Shown here: positions 12,601 to 20,958 of the stretch, in pieces
Layout: the number at the start of each line of letters is the position of its first letter
How positions within the stretch are numbered: the first letter of the stretch is position 1
NCBI GenBank assembly: GCA_947579605.1
Contig: OX388325.1
Location: 12,395,572 to 12,459,571 of the forward strand
From: Athripsodes cinereus
Taxonomy: Eukaryota > Arthropoda > Insecta > Trichoptera > Leptoceridae
Reading direction: 5' to 3'
DNA length: 64,000 bases
Translations under genes and position numbers: made by a program
The notes under the pieces: model-generated
Told to the model about the DNA's origin: nothing
Seen by the model: only the letters and a program-made list of their open reading frames with translations
Databases searched by the model: none

Positions 12601-15600
12601 ATCATTCATTCCACATAATCTGTATTTAAGACCTAGTTAAAATTAAAAGTATATAATAAGCAAATAAAAAAACTAATATATCCATACAAACATTAATACA
12701 CAGGCACTCGATGCCAATACAATTTACATCCAGGCCCACGGTACTCCACGCTATATACATCTACATTTTGTATGCATGTGCAATATCAATACCGCACTTA
12801 TAGTATAATATACTATACATAGGCATCTTTATGTATATAATATGCACTCAAGTGGGCACAGTGTGCTGTCTATCATTTCGCGGTTATGTTCAGAAAAAAT
12901 ATGATACCTATATAATAAAATAATATTAACAATTACCGCCCGTTCAATACTAATATTAAAAACAAGTGACAATACCAACATCACCTTTTACCCGAGTACA
13001 GTCGAACACCGTAAACCTGAACGTGCAAGTTATCATCATTATTAAAAAGATTTAAAAAAGATAATATAATCGTTAAGTAATAAAAAACAATAGATAAAAA
13101 TGTAATATATGTACAGAGAAATTATTATATAATAAGTAATTAGAAATATAAATATATAAATTATCTATAACAAGTCAATGTGTGAATTGTACACTCATGT
13201 CGATTTCAATTTGTATAGTGCTCAAATTTAACAGCACAAAAGATACGTTAAAAAAAAAAAGTACATAAACAATAGTATATAATAAACATTAAAATAAAAA
13301 TACATATACAATAGTATAGTATAAAAGATACATAAAAATAAAAACACATATACAATAGTACAAAATATACACTTAAATTTAAAAAAAAAAACACATCTGA
13401 GACGAAACATATCAAATAAAACAATAAAATAATAATAAAATAAAAAAACAACTACAAACACTTTACAACACTATGGATTCGGGTAATGCGGAGCAAATAG
13501 GTTCTTAATGTGTCCCTTAAAAACATCCATGCTTACATTAAATATATCAATATCATTGAGATATTGGTTTCCTAATCCGTGTAAGCGGGGTATCACTGTA
13601 TGAGTGACGTAGTTCGTCGTATAATTGATGATTTGGACGATGATCATGAAGAACTGGACTCTTCTATAAAACCGGTAATGGTGAGTTTGACCAATGACCG
13701 GAATATTAATGAAGTTGTGAAGAAAGTTCGTAGTGGTTCTTAATTTCAAAAGAGCATCTTTGAAGAATGATACTATGCTTCAAAACTATATTGAAAAGGA
13801 ACATGGAAGAGGGCTTAATTTATTGTTTAACTGCAAACCGCGTTGGAATAGTCTCTTAACAATGCTTGAACGATTTGATATTCTAAAAAATAGCATCAAA
13901 AAATCACTCACCGACCTAATTCAAATAAATAATTCATAAACTCTGGTCAATTTAATTTAAAAATACGAGTTTAAACATTGATCCTTGTAGTATGTATTTT
14001 TTTGTTATAGGTTAAGCTAATAAGTCTAACTAAGTTGATTTAAAAAAAAAAAACACAAAATAGTACATAAATAACAACATTATAGAATATATTGTCCCAC
14101 AAAACTAAAACTGTTCTGGGTTAAAACTATGAAATAAATACAAATACAAGAATACAATTTGAAAATATAAAAAAAGTTAAATTGTTAGTTTTATAAATCA
14201 TAGGTGCCTTGTTTGTTTATTTTAGAAGAAATTTGAAGAATAATTTTGTTTCAAAACTTAAATTCATTGCCAGATAAATAAAAAAAAGCTGATTTTGACA
14301 TGGCCTACTGACTTTTTGTTACCACTTTACATTACTAATACAATCTCAACTGTAGATAATCCCGATCCCGGGATTAGAAAAAAGGGCCGGGATCGAATCC
14401 CCTAGTCGAAGCCCATTCAACTTTGGGAACCACTGATCTAGTTTATTATAAGGTATCACTTAATAAGTTGTAACTGCTCGTTTTGATTAGAAATAATATT
14501 GGATAAATTGATAATAATAACAATAATATTCTTTACTTACATATTGTATGGTACTTAAGAAATAGTAGCCCGCTATGCACATGTACATATCACAATGAAT
14601 AAAATTCCACTTAAAACACACAAGACTAGAACAGATGCCTATGACAGACCAAGTTGTCTTGTTCATATCTAGAACATGCCATAATACACTCTTGGTCTGC
14701 TGGTAACTTGATGTGTTCACATTATAAGCCACAAAACGCTTCAATAGAATGTCTCCTGCACAGAATATGACTATGAAATATGCTGAAATGTTAAAAAAAA
14801 AATCATGGTAAGTTCCCAGCAAATAATAGGGGAGAGATGAGCACTTTTTCACACTAGACGTAAAAGAAAAAAAAAACATTTGTGATACATATATCCATCA
14901 TTTATTTCCAAAATAAATTGCTCCATACATTAAGATAAGTGTTTTATAAAGAAAAATCTCGAAAAAAAATTCAAAAACGAAAAATAAAAATTAAAACAAT
15001 AGAAAAAACATTTTCTTTTTAATTTCATTTTATATTTTTTTTTTTTTTTTTATAAAGACATTATCTGCTTAGCTACTAAAAGCTTGTGATGTGAAAGGGG
15101 AGTTTACCAGTATCTGGTATCGAACCACGGACCCCTTGTTCACGAGGCCGAGACTCTACCAGGCTACCGACGAACTCAATTATTACATTTTATATATTGA
15201 AATAGGTTAATAGCCTGACATTGCAGCCTCGGTTTTTCAATCGAGAGGCCCAGGTTCCATTCTGACTTATTCCACAACACAACCATACTGTGGGGGTGTA
15301 TTTGGCTTTATTTCAAATTCAGATCATTATAAAATAAAAAAAAATAAACATATATATACTCACATATTCCATATATGCTGGAGAAAAAGGGGTTCGTAAC
15401 TAAAATTAAAAACAAAAACAAGTTTTACATTACAATGTCATACAAACAAGTTTAGATAAATTTGGTTTAAATAAGGGTTTGGGTACAGCAAAATAGAGTG
15501 AGGACAGAACATGGATGCTGTAACTACTTGCTCTGGAGGTGGGGAAAAAGAGATTCCCCTGAGTGTGAATGTGGAGATGTGCAGAGTGTGAGACACATAG

Positions 15601-16725
15601 TGCAGGACTGCCATCTCAAAAAATTTAGCGGGGATCTGCGGGACATCCACGAAGCGGGACCGCAGGTAGTGAGCTGGCTCTCGACACTAGAGCCAAGACT
15701 GTAGAGGACACGACGCAGCCCACACGGGTTAAGATTCATCAACACCGAGCCATACGAAAAGTAAAGTAAGTAGTAAGATAAATTTATATCAGAATGGAGA
15801 AATGACAGAGAAGAGAACGGCTTGCATGTTTATTATATGCGGTTGGTCTGCTGCCTACCCCACAACATCGGTTAAATAGAAAAGCGACATAATTCAATAT
15901 GAACAAATTTTACAGTAAGCGCATTTAAAGTTTTTTTTATTTTATTAATTAATTTATTTTTTCTATAATTTCACATCAAAATATCGTCAATTAAATGTTA
16001 ATGTGAACATATTTATGTGAAATTATAGAAAAAAGTAATCTATACTAATATTATAAAGAGGAAAGATTTGATTGTTTGCATTGAATAGGTCCGAAACTAC
16101 TGAACCAATTTGAAAAATTCTTTCACTATTGGGAAGCTACACTATTCCCGGGTCACATAGGCTATATTATATTTTCAAAAAAATTAGGGATCCACCTACA
16201 TCAATGGGGACTCACAGACTCTCCGTTATGTGTGAGTGGTGCTGACCAAACAACAGAACAAGCAATGAACACATGTCCCCGATACTTATACGATAGCGGG
16301 TTGCAAGTACTTAGTTTAGGGTCAGACGACATGATCTCATGGCTGCGGGACCTTGAGATACGAATATGACAGGTATAACCCATAAGAAGAAGAAGATTTA
16401 AATGATATTCATAAGTTTTGTAGATATATAAGTAACTTTTATTAATTTGTGTAAAGAATTATGTCAACTATTGAAACTCTAAGTGAACATGTGCTTATAA
16501 TACAATTTTTTTGAATTACAGATTTCTTTGTTTGAATAATTATGTTACATAATTTTTGATACATGTATGAGTGCAGAAATATATATATTTAAATTCAATT
16601 TATTAATTTTAGTTATTAAATTTATTTTACTTACAAAAACACAGGAAAATAAATAATATCAACACAATGTGGTCTTCTCCCACTTTGTCTCTATGCCGTC
16701 CCATCAGCTTTCTCATGTAATCCAT
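6651..16725 (-). CDS. Sting: STING (stimulator of interferon genes homologue), copy 1
   Basis: Innate immune adaptor of the ER membrane that binds cyclic dinucleotides and, in insects, signals through NF-kB. Preferred exons: 16631-16725, 14541-14853, 9867-10154, 7952-8123, 7131-7244, 6651-6733 (354 aa), all phase-consistent. Exons 1-2 give the multi-pass membrane domain (HIVLILFIFLCF, YFIVIFCAGDILLKRF, TWSVIGICSSLVCFKW, MYMCIAGYYFL). Exon 3 starts the ligand-binding domain with GSGMAYSFFHGYL; Ser162 and Tyr167 match vertebrate numbering. Exon 4 has DRAGVINRTY (equivalents of human Arg238/Tyr240) and EGATPLQTL (Thr263/Pro264). There is no C-terminal TBK1-binding tail, as usual in invertebrates. 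Alternative: a TTTTT/GTAAGT donor joined to the acceptor before 14782 keeps frame but removes 25 residues between the first hydrophobic segments. Introns hold several transposons. Confidence 0.9.
8309..8697. mobile_element. MITE in STING intron (copy 1)
   Basis: 34-bp terminal inverted repeats: ATATCGTCCCTCTTCTGACT at 8309 and the reverse complement ending 8697 with three mismatches. Length 389 bp, non-coding. The same element, same length, lies at 60320-60708, so it predates the duplication. The target duplication is unclear. Confidence 0.75.
9180..9857 (-). mobile_element. LINE C-terminal fragment inserted in STING intron, copy 1 only
   Basis: Flanked by direct ATAGACAA at 9180-9187 and 9850-9857; arm 2 has a single uninterrupted site near 59835. 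On the minus strand 9796-9488 encodes LVDRRCRKTYIIDITIPHDE, then YLDLAHEIKDMWRTPTTIIV and PIVLSVNGLIPKSL, a conserved C-terminal module of insect non-LTR retrotransposon polyproteins, ending in stop; an (ATA)n tail follows. A second, broken copy lies at 48000-48790. The clade is not assigned. Confidence 0.8.
10189..10325 (+). mobile_element. LINE 3'-end insertion, copy 1 only
   Basis: ATGGT is present at 10189-10193 and 10321-10325, and once in arm 2. The insert translates as MAEDRSKWRQMVYRTRHDGH then DPQD and stop, followed by a GATGATG tail, a typical last few codons of an insect RTE/R1-like LINE. It sits 35 bp upstream of STING exon 3. Confidence 0.75.
10676..10800 (+). mobile_element. tRNA-like SINE, family 2 (copy 1)
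   Basis: Contains a B-box-like GCGGGTTCAAGTCTCGCC, downstream of CACCTCGTGAAAAGGATGTG, then ACTACCAAATATGGTAAG. A related piece is at 17822-17945 (GGTTCGAGTCCTGTC, ACTACCAAATAAGGT), and the duplicated partner is at 59045-59150. Confidence 0.5.
10867..11648 (+). mobile_element. hAT element remnant with transposase C-terminus, copy 1 only
   Basis: Ends CAGGCGTCGGCAACCT (10875) and AGGTTGCCGACCCCTG (11640) form the terminal inverted repeat; flanks GAGTAGAT (10867) and GGGTAGAT (11641) are an 8-bp target duplication with one change. Arm 2 has the empty site GGGTAGAT. The frame at 10891-11514 encodes the hAT C-terminal dimerisation region (LLSAFGSTYLCEPIFSHMK, SPQRSLLTTEHSESCVKL) but lacks the zinc finger and most of the catalytic domain, so it is non-autonomous. 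It is a transposase fragment, not a host gene. Confidence 0.88.
12175..14412. mobile_element. Nested hAT element with degenerate transposase, copy 1 only
   Basis: Terminal repeats TAGGGGATTCAATCCCG (12183) and CGGGATCGAATCCCCTA (14404), with GTCGGAGC/GTCGAAGC as target duplication. Inside, 12350-12385 reads VAIVTDGPNYSWK-like and 13733-13939 reads NCKPRWNSLLTMLERFDILK, both hAT transposase motifs, separated by a later AT-rich insertion (12479 to about 13735). All coding is broken. Subterminal repeats of GATCCCGGG are prominent. Confidence 0.8.
12479..13735 (-). mobile_element. Low-complexity AT-rich insertion, probable LINE 3' end
   Basis: Begins with a (TTTA)n run at 12479-12510, which would be the 3' tail of a minus-strand retroelement. 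13260-13400 holds imperfect tandem units of ACATATACAATAGTA. The 13471-13735 minus-strand frame (HTVIPRLHGLGNQYLNDIDI) has LINE-like flavour but is not assigned. It interrupts the hAT transposase remnant. Confidence 0.45.
15035..15176 (-). mobile_element. tRNA-derived SINE, family 1 (copy 1 arm)
   Basis: Minus strand reads GTTCGTCGGTAGCCTGG, GTAGAGTCTCGGCCTCGTGA, ACAAGGGGTCCGTGG and TTCGATACCAG, with a plus-strand T-run at the end (poly-A tail). The partner copy in arm 2 is at 57636-57830. Confidence 0.8.
15454..15785 (+). mobile_element. Jockey/R1-like LINE 3' fragment, copy 1 only
   Basis: AGATAAATTT occurs at both ends (15454-15463, 15776-15785) and once in arm 2. The insert encodes RTEHGCCNYLLWRWGKRDSP, CECGDVQSVRHIVQDCHL, a CxC-H-C zinc-binding C-terminus typical of insect non-LTR polyproteins, then a stop and a GTAAAGTAAGTAG tail. 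Confidence 0.85.
16025..16193. repeat. Dispersed repeat at duplication boundary
   Basis: Starts CTATACTAATATTATAAAG and ends at TTAGGGATCC; contains CCGAAACTACTGAACCAATT. The segment is a common interspersed type in insect genomes by style. Its end coincides with the inner breakpoint of the inverted duplication; partner at 56796-56955. Confidence 0.6.
16194..16395 (+). mobile_element. LINE 3'-end fragment next to duplication breakpoint
   Basis: Translates as LHQWGLTDSPLCVSGADQTT, then EQAMNTCPRYL and MISWLRDLEIRI, stop, and an AGAAGAAGAAG tail. This is the C-terminal zinc-binding tail of a Jockey-like LINE. It is absent from arm 2. Confidence 0.7.
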
Positions 16726-18384
16726 TGTTATACACTGCAAACAATCAAAATAAAATAATTAACACATAAACACTTTTATTCAATTTATTTTATCGTGTCG
16801 AAACCCATAAAATCAATCAATCTGATTTTCAGTATTGTGCAAAAGGCACAGCATGTGGGGATGTGTCAAAAATATCCTCCATAGTGCATGTGACAGGGCA
16901 CAACGGACACTCCTAACATGTGTAGTATGATCTGTGCTACATCAAATTTGTCCTGTAGGAAGCTCAATCATTCTCTCACCAATCAGACATATTGATATCG
17001 AAAAACTATTTTTATATCACGTAGCATTGTTCAAAATACAATCTAAAGAAGTGAGAATAATAAAAATAATAAACTAGACAATTTGTTTTGAAATAAATGC
17101 AACGTTTTGTGGAAAAAAGCTGGGAAAGGGCCCATTCAAGAATCACAACACCTCCTGAAAAATTGAGTATTTAATCTTGCTTTGAATAATACATTGAAGG
17201 ACCCATCGTCCACCCGGATACCGCAGAAGTCTAGGGACTTTCATTTATCTAAAATTCTACACTTAACAAATCTTGTCCACATCGAAGATGCCATAGTGGG
17301 CAGCCTGAAGGTTTGAATAACTCTGCACTCTTCAGAGTTCACAAATTATAGGAATTTTTTATCCACAAAAGTCCAACCACGCAGAAGACACGAACATCAT
17401 AGTAAGCCAAACCCCCTCTACACAGCACCACGAGTCTTTGCACAGCATCTGCGTGAACAGATCTGAGTGATATTTTTGCCTTTCCATTGTTTCCTCTAAA
17501 ATGCAGGGCTCAGAAACGCATTCAACACTTTAAAACTTACTCTATATAGGCTGACTCGAGTGAACAGAAATTATTAAACAACATATATTAATTTTTTACT
17601 CACAATTGCCGCTGGTTTTAGTAAAGTATTGTGAAATTGTTTTTGTTATAATGTGAAATGGATACACTTTGACATTCAATTCATATTTCTATTGTCTTTA
17701 TGAGATGATAATGCACATTATGTAATCAGAAAAGAGGTATTATCACAAAGGTAGTTATATTTTTTTTATTTAGTATATTTGACCAGTTTGGAACCATATT
17801 ATATCAAGTCCCTAAAGACAAAGTACACCTCGCATGGGTTTTACTTTCTACTCTAAGGATGGGTTGCTGGTTCGAGTCCTGTCTGAATAACTACCAAATA
17901 AGGTGACATTGTCTTTTCTAAGCCTTATAATATTATAGTCTCATGTGTTATATTTATATTCGTGTATGCTTGAATAATAGTTAATTTTAAAAACAACTGC
18001 AATATAATTATACAAATATTTATGAAACCACCCAAAAATTTTATGACAAAAGATTTGATAAGACCTCTAAAGGGATCCCCATTCCTTAGGGGAGAAAATA
18101 AAATTTATTTTTTGCATTTCAAACTATTGAATCATCCTTAATGTCTCTTATCTATCATACAGATTAAGTTTTACCAAACAACAAATTAACATTTTAGCAG
18201 TAACATTAAAGAGAGACCCACCTCACACCCGGATATTTCAGGAGTCATAGACTCCTATTTATCCGCACATTCAAACCAAAATATTGTCCTCACGGGCGGG
18301 CCATTGGGCAGGTCTGAAGGACCGACCGGCTAAAACCGCCGTCGTGGGAATCTTTTAAGCTACACTCTCTTCAATGTCCCTTTT
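16726..18384. other. Upstream region of STING copy 1; SINE-like piece, no gene seen
   Basis: A TTTGCAG acceptor lies nine bases upstream of the STING ATG (16736-16742), so a non-coding exon may lie further right but was not located. 17822-17945 resembles SINE family 2 (GGTTCGAGTCCTGTC). 17100-17540 and 18190-18370 contain GC-richer, non-open stretches that may be old LINE sequence; nothing firm. Confidence 0.4.
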
Positions 18385-18736
18385 GAAAGTTGTTTATTTT
18401 ATTGAAGAAAAAAAGAATACAAAATTATATAAAAAATAAAGCATAAATCAGGACAAAATATAGTACAATTAATATAAGGTAGATAACATCGAGTAAATAA
18501 TATGATATATAAAAAATTCTGAGTAACAAAAGCCGAAGTGAGGTGTCCAGAAACTTGTTATTTGGCGTTCAGAGGGCGCGAGCCCGAGAATCACCAGTGC
18601 CGGATGGTGTGAAAACATTAAACCCTCCCAAAAGGGACATACCTCCCAAACCTACTCTCCACCAAGGGAGACAGGACGATACAATGAGAAAACGAGTTCA
18701 CTATCGCGCCAACGCCGCAAAGGGCAAAAACCAACC

Positions 18737-20094
18737 CTAAGACTCTCCTGCGTCAGGCGGGGGTGAACCCGGCTGACGCAGAAGCTCCCAACGAGATACC
18801 CAAACATCCACAAACACCAAAAATGCTTTGAGGTTCCTTGGGCATTGCAGAACCTCCCCAAACCAAATTGGTCTGGGAGTGCTCTCACTCATATCATCTA
18901 TCATTGCATCTCTAGCATCATTCATCACGGAGCACTCCCAAAGGATGTGCCCAGCATACTGCGCCCCCAACCCACAAACACACCACGGATTCTCCGCTAG
19001 GCCAAGGTCATATAACCTGCCCTTTAGATCACCGTGTCCCGTCACAAGCTGGACGGCATGGTGATTGAGGGAAAGAAATCGCCTTTTCATTCTCTCACAT
19101 ACGTCAGGGAGAAAACTGTAGACCAATCTAGCAGTTCTCCCCCGATCCCACCTATCTTGCCAGATCTCCAAAGTTCTCTTTCGGATCATGCCGATTGCCC
19201 TACTGAGCCCTCTAGTCCCGGGCTCCGCATGAACGGAGATTCCGAGATGTTCAACATTGCCGTCAGCCTTGAGCTTACGCCTGGCTACACAATCTAGAAT
19301 TTCTAAATCCGCGGACAGCACACTCTACGCAGGAGCCCCTGTCAAGGACAACCCCCAGGTATCGGACTTCATCGACAACCCTCACAGGATGCCCATCCAT
19401 CCGAAGCACCGGGTTCCTGCCTCTTCCCAGCACACCTCTCAACCACAGCGCGGAGGTCTTGCTCGGTGAGAAAACAAGCCTATTCACCCTGCCCCACGTC
19501 AAGATGCGATCTATCGCGATACTAAACTTGCTTTCGATCGCAATCCTCGTATTTCCGGAGAGTAAGAGAAGTGCATCATCGGCGTACGCAAAAATTGTGC
19601 AACCAGGCGGCAGCTCCATCCTCAGAAGGTCATCAAATAGGACATTCCAAAGAAACGGTCCAAGGACCGATCCTTGTGGTCAGCCCATGCTGACTTCCCT
19701 CTCAACTAAATGCCCTGCGTGGTGAATTACCACAGACCTTTCGCTGAAGTAGCTGCAGACTATGTCATACAACCAGCGGGGACAGCCCCGTATCTTCAGT
19801 TTGGCCAGGATAAGCGGCCACCACGCATTGTCAAACGCCCCAGCTATATCCAAGAAGACACCCAGTACATTCTTTTCTCGCCTTTCATCCTTCCATTTCA
19901 GACAAGCTTCAATGGCATGCTCAGTAGAGAGATCCCGGCTAAAGCCAAACTGTTTAGGACTTCCCTGCGTCAGAGCCAGTCCAAGCCGGTTTCTCACCAA
20001 GATCTCAAGGATCTTGCCGAAGGAAGGCAGCAAGGTAATCGGTCTGTACGCCTTGAGGTCCGACAGCGGCTTGTCATTGCCTTTAGGTATCACG
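18737..20094 (-). pseudogene. R1-type ORF2, 3' half: reverse transcriptase and C-terminal domain
   Basis: Reverse transcriptase blocks are clear: KAYRPITLLPSFGKILE, GVFLDIAGAFDNAWWPLIL, PQGSVLGPFLWNV and FAYADDALLLLSG with the catalytic YADD. An in-frame TGA at 19682-19680 replaces the expected Cys of the GCPQGS motif. After VRYLGVVLDRG the frame shifts at about 19275-19321, and the usual thumb-side sequence is missing, indicating a deletion. The last piece has FLSLNHHAVQLVTGHGDLKG and a C-x-C-x7-H-x4-C motif (CVCGLGAQYAGHILWEC). Family R1 is supported by the overall order and by ORF1; the copy is dead. Confidence 0.88.
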
Positions 20095-20098
20095 TATT

Positions 20099-20581
20099 TT
20101 GACACATTTAATTAACTTGATTATTAAACAAGGATTAGTGCCGAATGAATTGAAGTGTAGCATTGTAAGACCTATTTATAAAAATGATAAACATACAGAT
20201 CTCAAAAACTATAGACCTATAAGTATTCTTCCGGTCATTGATAAAATTATGGAAAAGTATTTATTGATGAAACTCGGGGCGTATTTAAGGGAACATAATT
20301 TAATAGATCCATCACAGCATGGTTTCCAGGAAGGTAAGAGTACTGAAACGTTACTTAGTGAGTTTTCAAGCTATGTTAATTCAGAGTTGAATAAGAAAAA
20401 ACATGTTCTTGTACTTTTTGTTGACAACTCGAAGGCTTTTGACACTTTAAATCATGATAAAATGTCTGATATGTTGGAACGTATTGGAGTGAGGGGTTCT
20501 GTTTTGCAGCTTTTCCGAGATTATCTAAGCAATAGGAAAATAAGTGTTAAACTGTGTAATCATCTTAGTGACAGAAAGAGC
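20099..20581 (+). pseudogene. CR1-like LINE reverse transcriptase, N-terminal part
   Basis: Encodes THLINLIIKQGLVPNELKCS, then NYRPISILPVIDKIMEK, DPSQHGFQEGKSTETLL and FVDNSKAFDTLNHDKM: the early reverse-transcriptase blocks including the first catalytic aspartate region. Endonuclease and earlier sequence are absent (5' truncation). The frame runs directly into the copia LTR at 20582 after DRKS. Confidence 0.85.
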
Positions 20582-20745
20582 TGTTAGATATGGTTGGATA
20601 TGTCTAGTAACAGTACAATTGTGTCTATTTACATATTTTTGGTTTTGTTGTAATCTATGGTTGTCACTTCCATTTTGTTTTTTCTTCTGAATACATGCTG
20701 TTAAAATCAATGGCTTTTTATATCAATTAATAAATAATCCCAACA

Positions 20746-20762
20746 GTGGTTATGGACCCAGA
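20746..20762 (+). promoter_or_regulatory. Probable tRNA-iMet half-molecule primer binding site (copia)
   Basis: GTGGTTATGGACCCAGA directly follows the 5' LTR. GGTTATGGACCCAG is complementary, with one mismatch, to the anticodon-stem region of eukaryotic initiator tRNA-Met, the internal priming site known for copia-type elements. The tRNA comparison is from memory. Confidence 0.7.
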
Positions 20763-20958
20763 AATGCTCTCAGGAATATAATAGTGCTATTAACTATTTA
20801 ATAAACAAGCAGAGATAGTGAATTTTATAAATTGTACTGTGACTTTTAACCTTTGAGGTTAATCAAAAGAAACGAAAAAACAAGTGAAGATTTATCATTC
20901 AAATCTTTGTATTGTTGCTTGCATTGTGAATTAATATAAACTTTTGTGACTTTTAATA

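Larger units (their letters stand above)
11992..14443. mobile_element. hAT MITE split by a second hAT insertion (copy 1)
   Basis: Ends TAGTATTTCCCTAAC (12000) and CTTTGGGAACCACTG (14435) with flanks GTCTAGTT (11992-11999) and ATCTAGTT (14436-14443). The uninterrupted partner in arm 2 is 58401-58594 (194 bp), which fixes the element borders. In this arm 2222 bp have been inserted into it. Confidence 0.85.
5953..16193. repeat. Arm 1 of large inverted duplication (partner 56796-64000)
   Basis: Reverse-complement identity with the right end of the window was followed by eye. Base 5953 pairs with 64000, so the duplication continues beyond the window; the inner boundary is the GGATCC at 16189-16193 (partner GGATC at 56796). 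Between about 5953 and 10023 the arms are almost identical apart from insertions. From there to 16193 they differ by several percent. This arm is longer because of insertions at 9188-9857, 10194-10325, 10875-11640, 12183-14404 and 15464-15775. Confidence 0.95.

Noticed and set aside
16726..16742. Definite STING promoter and first exon
   Set aside because: A TTTGCAG acceptor upstream of the ATG suggests a further non-coding exon, but none could be placed.
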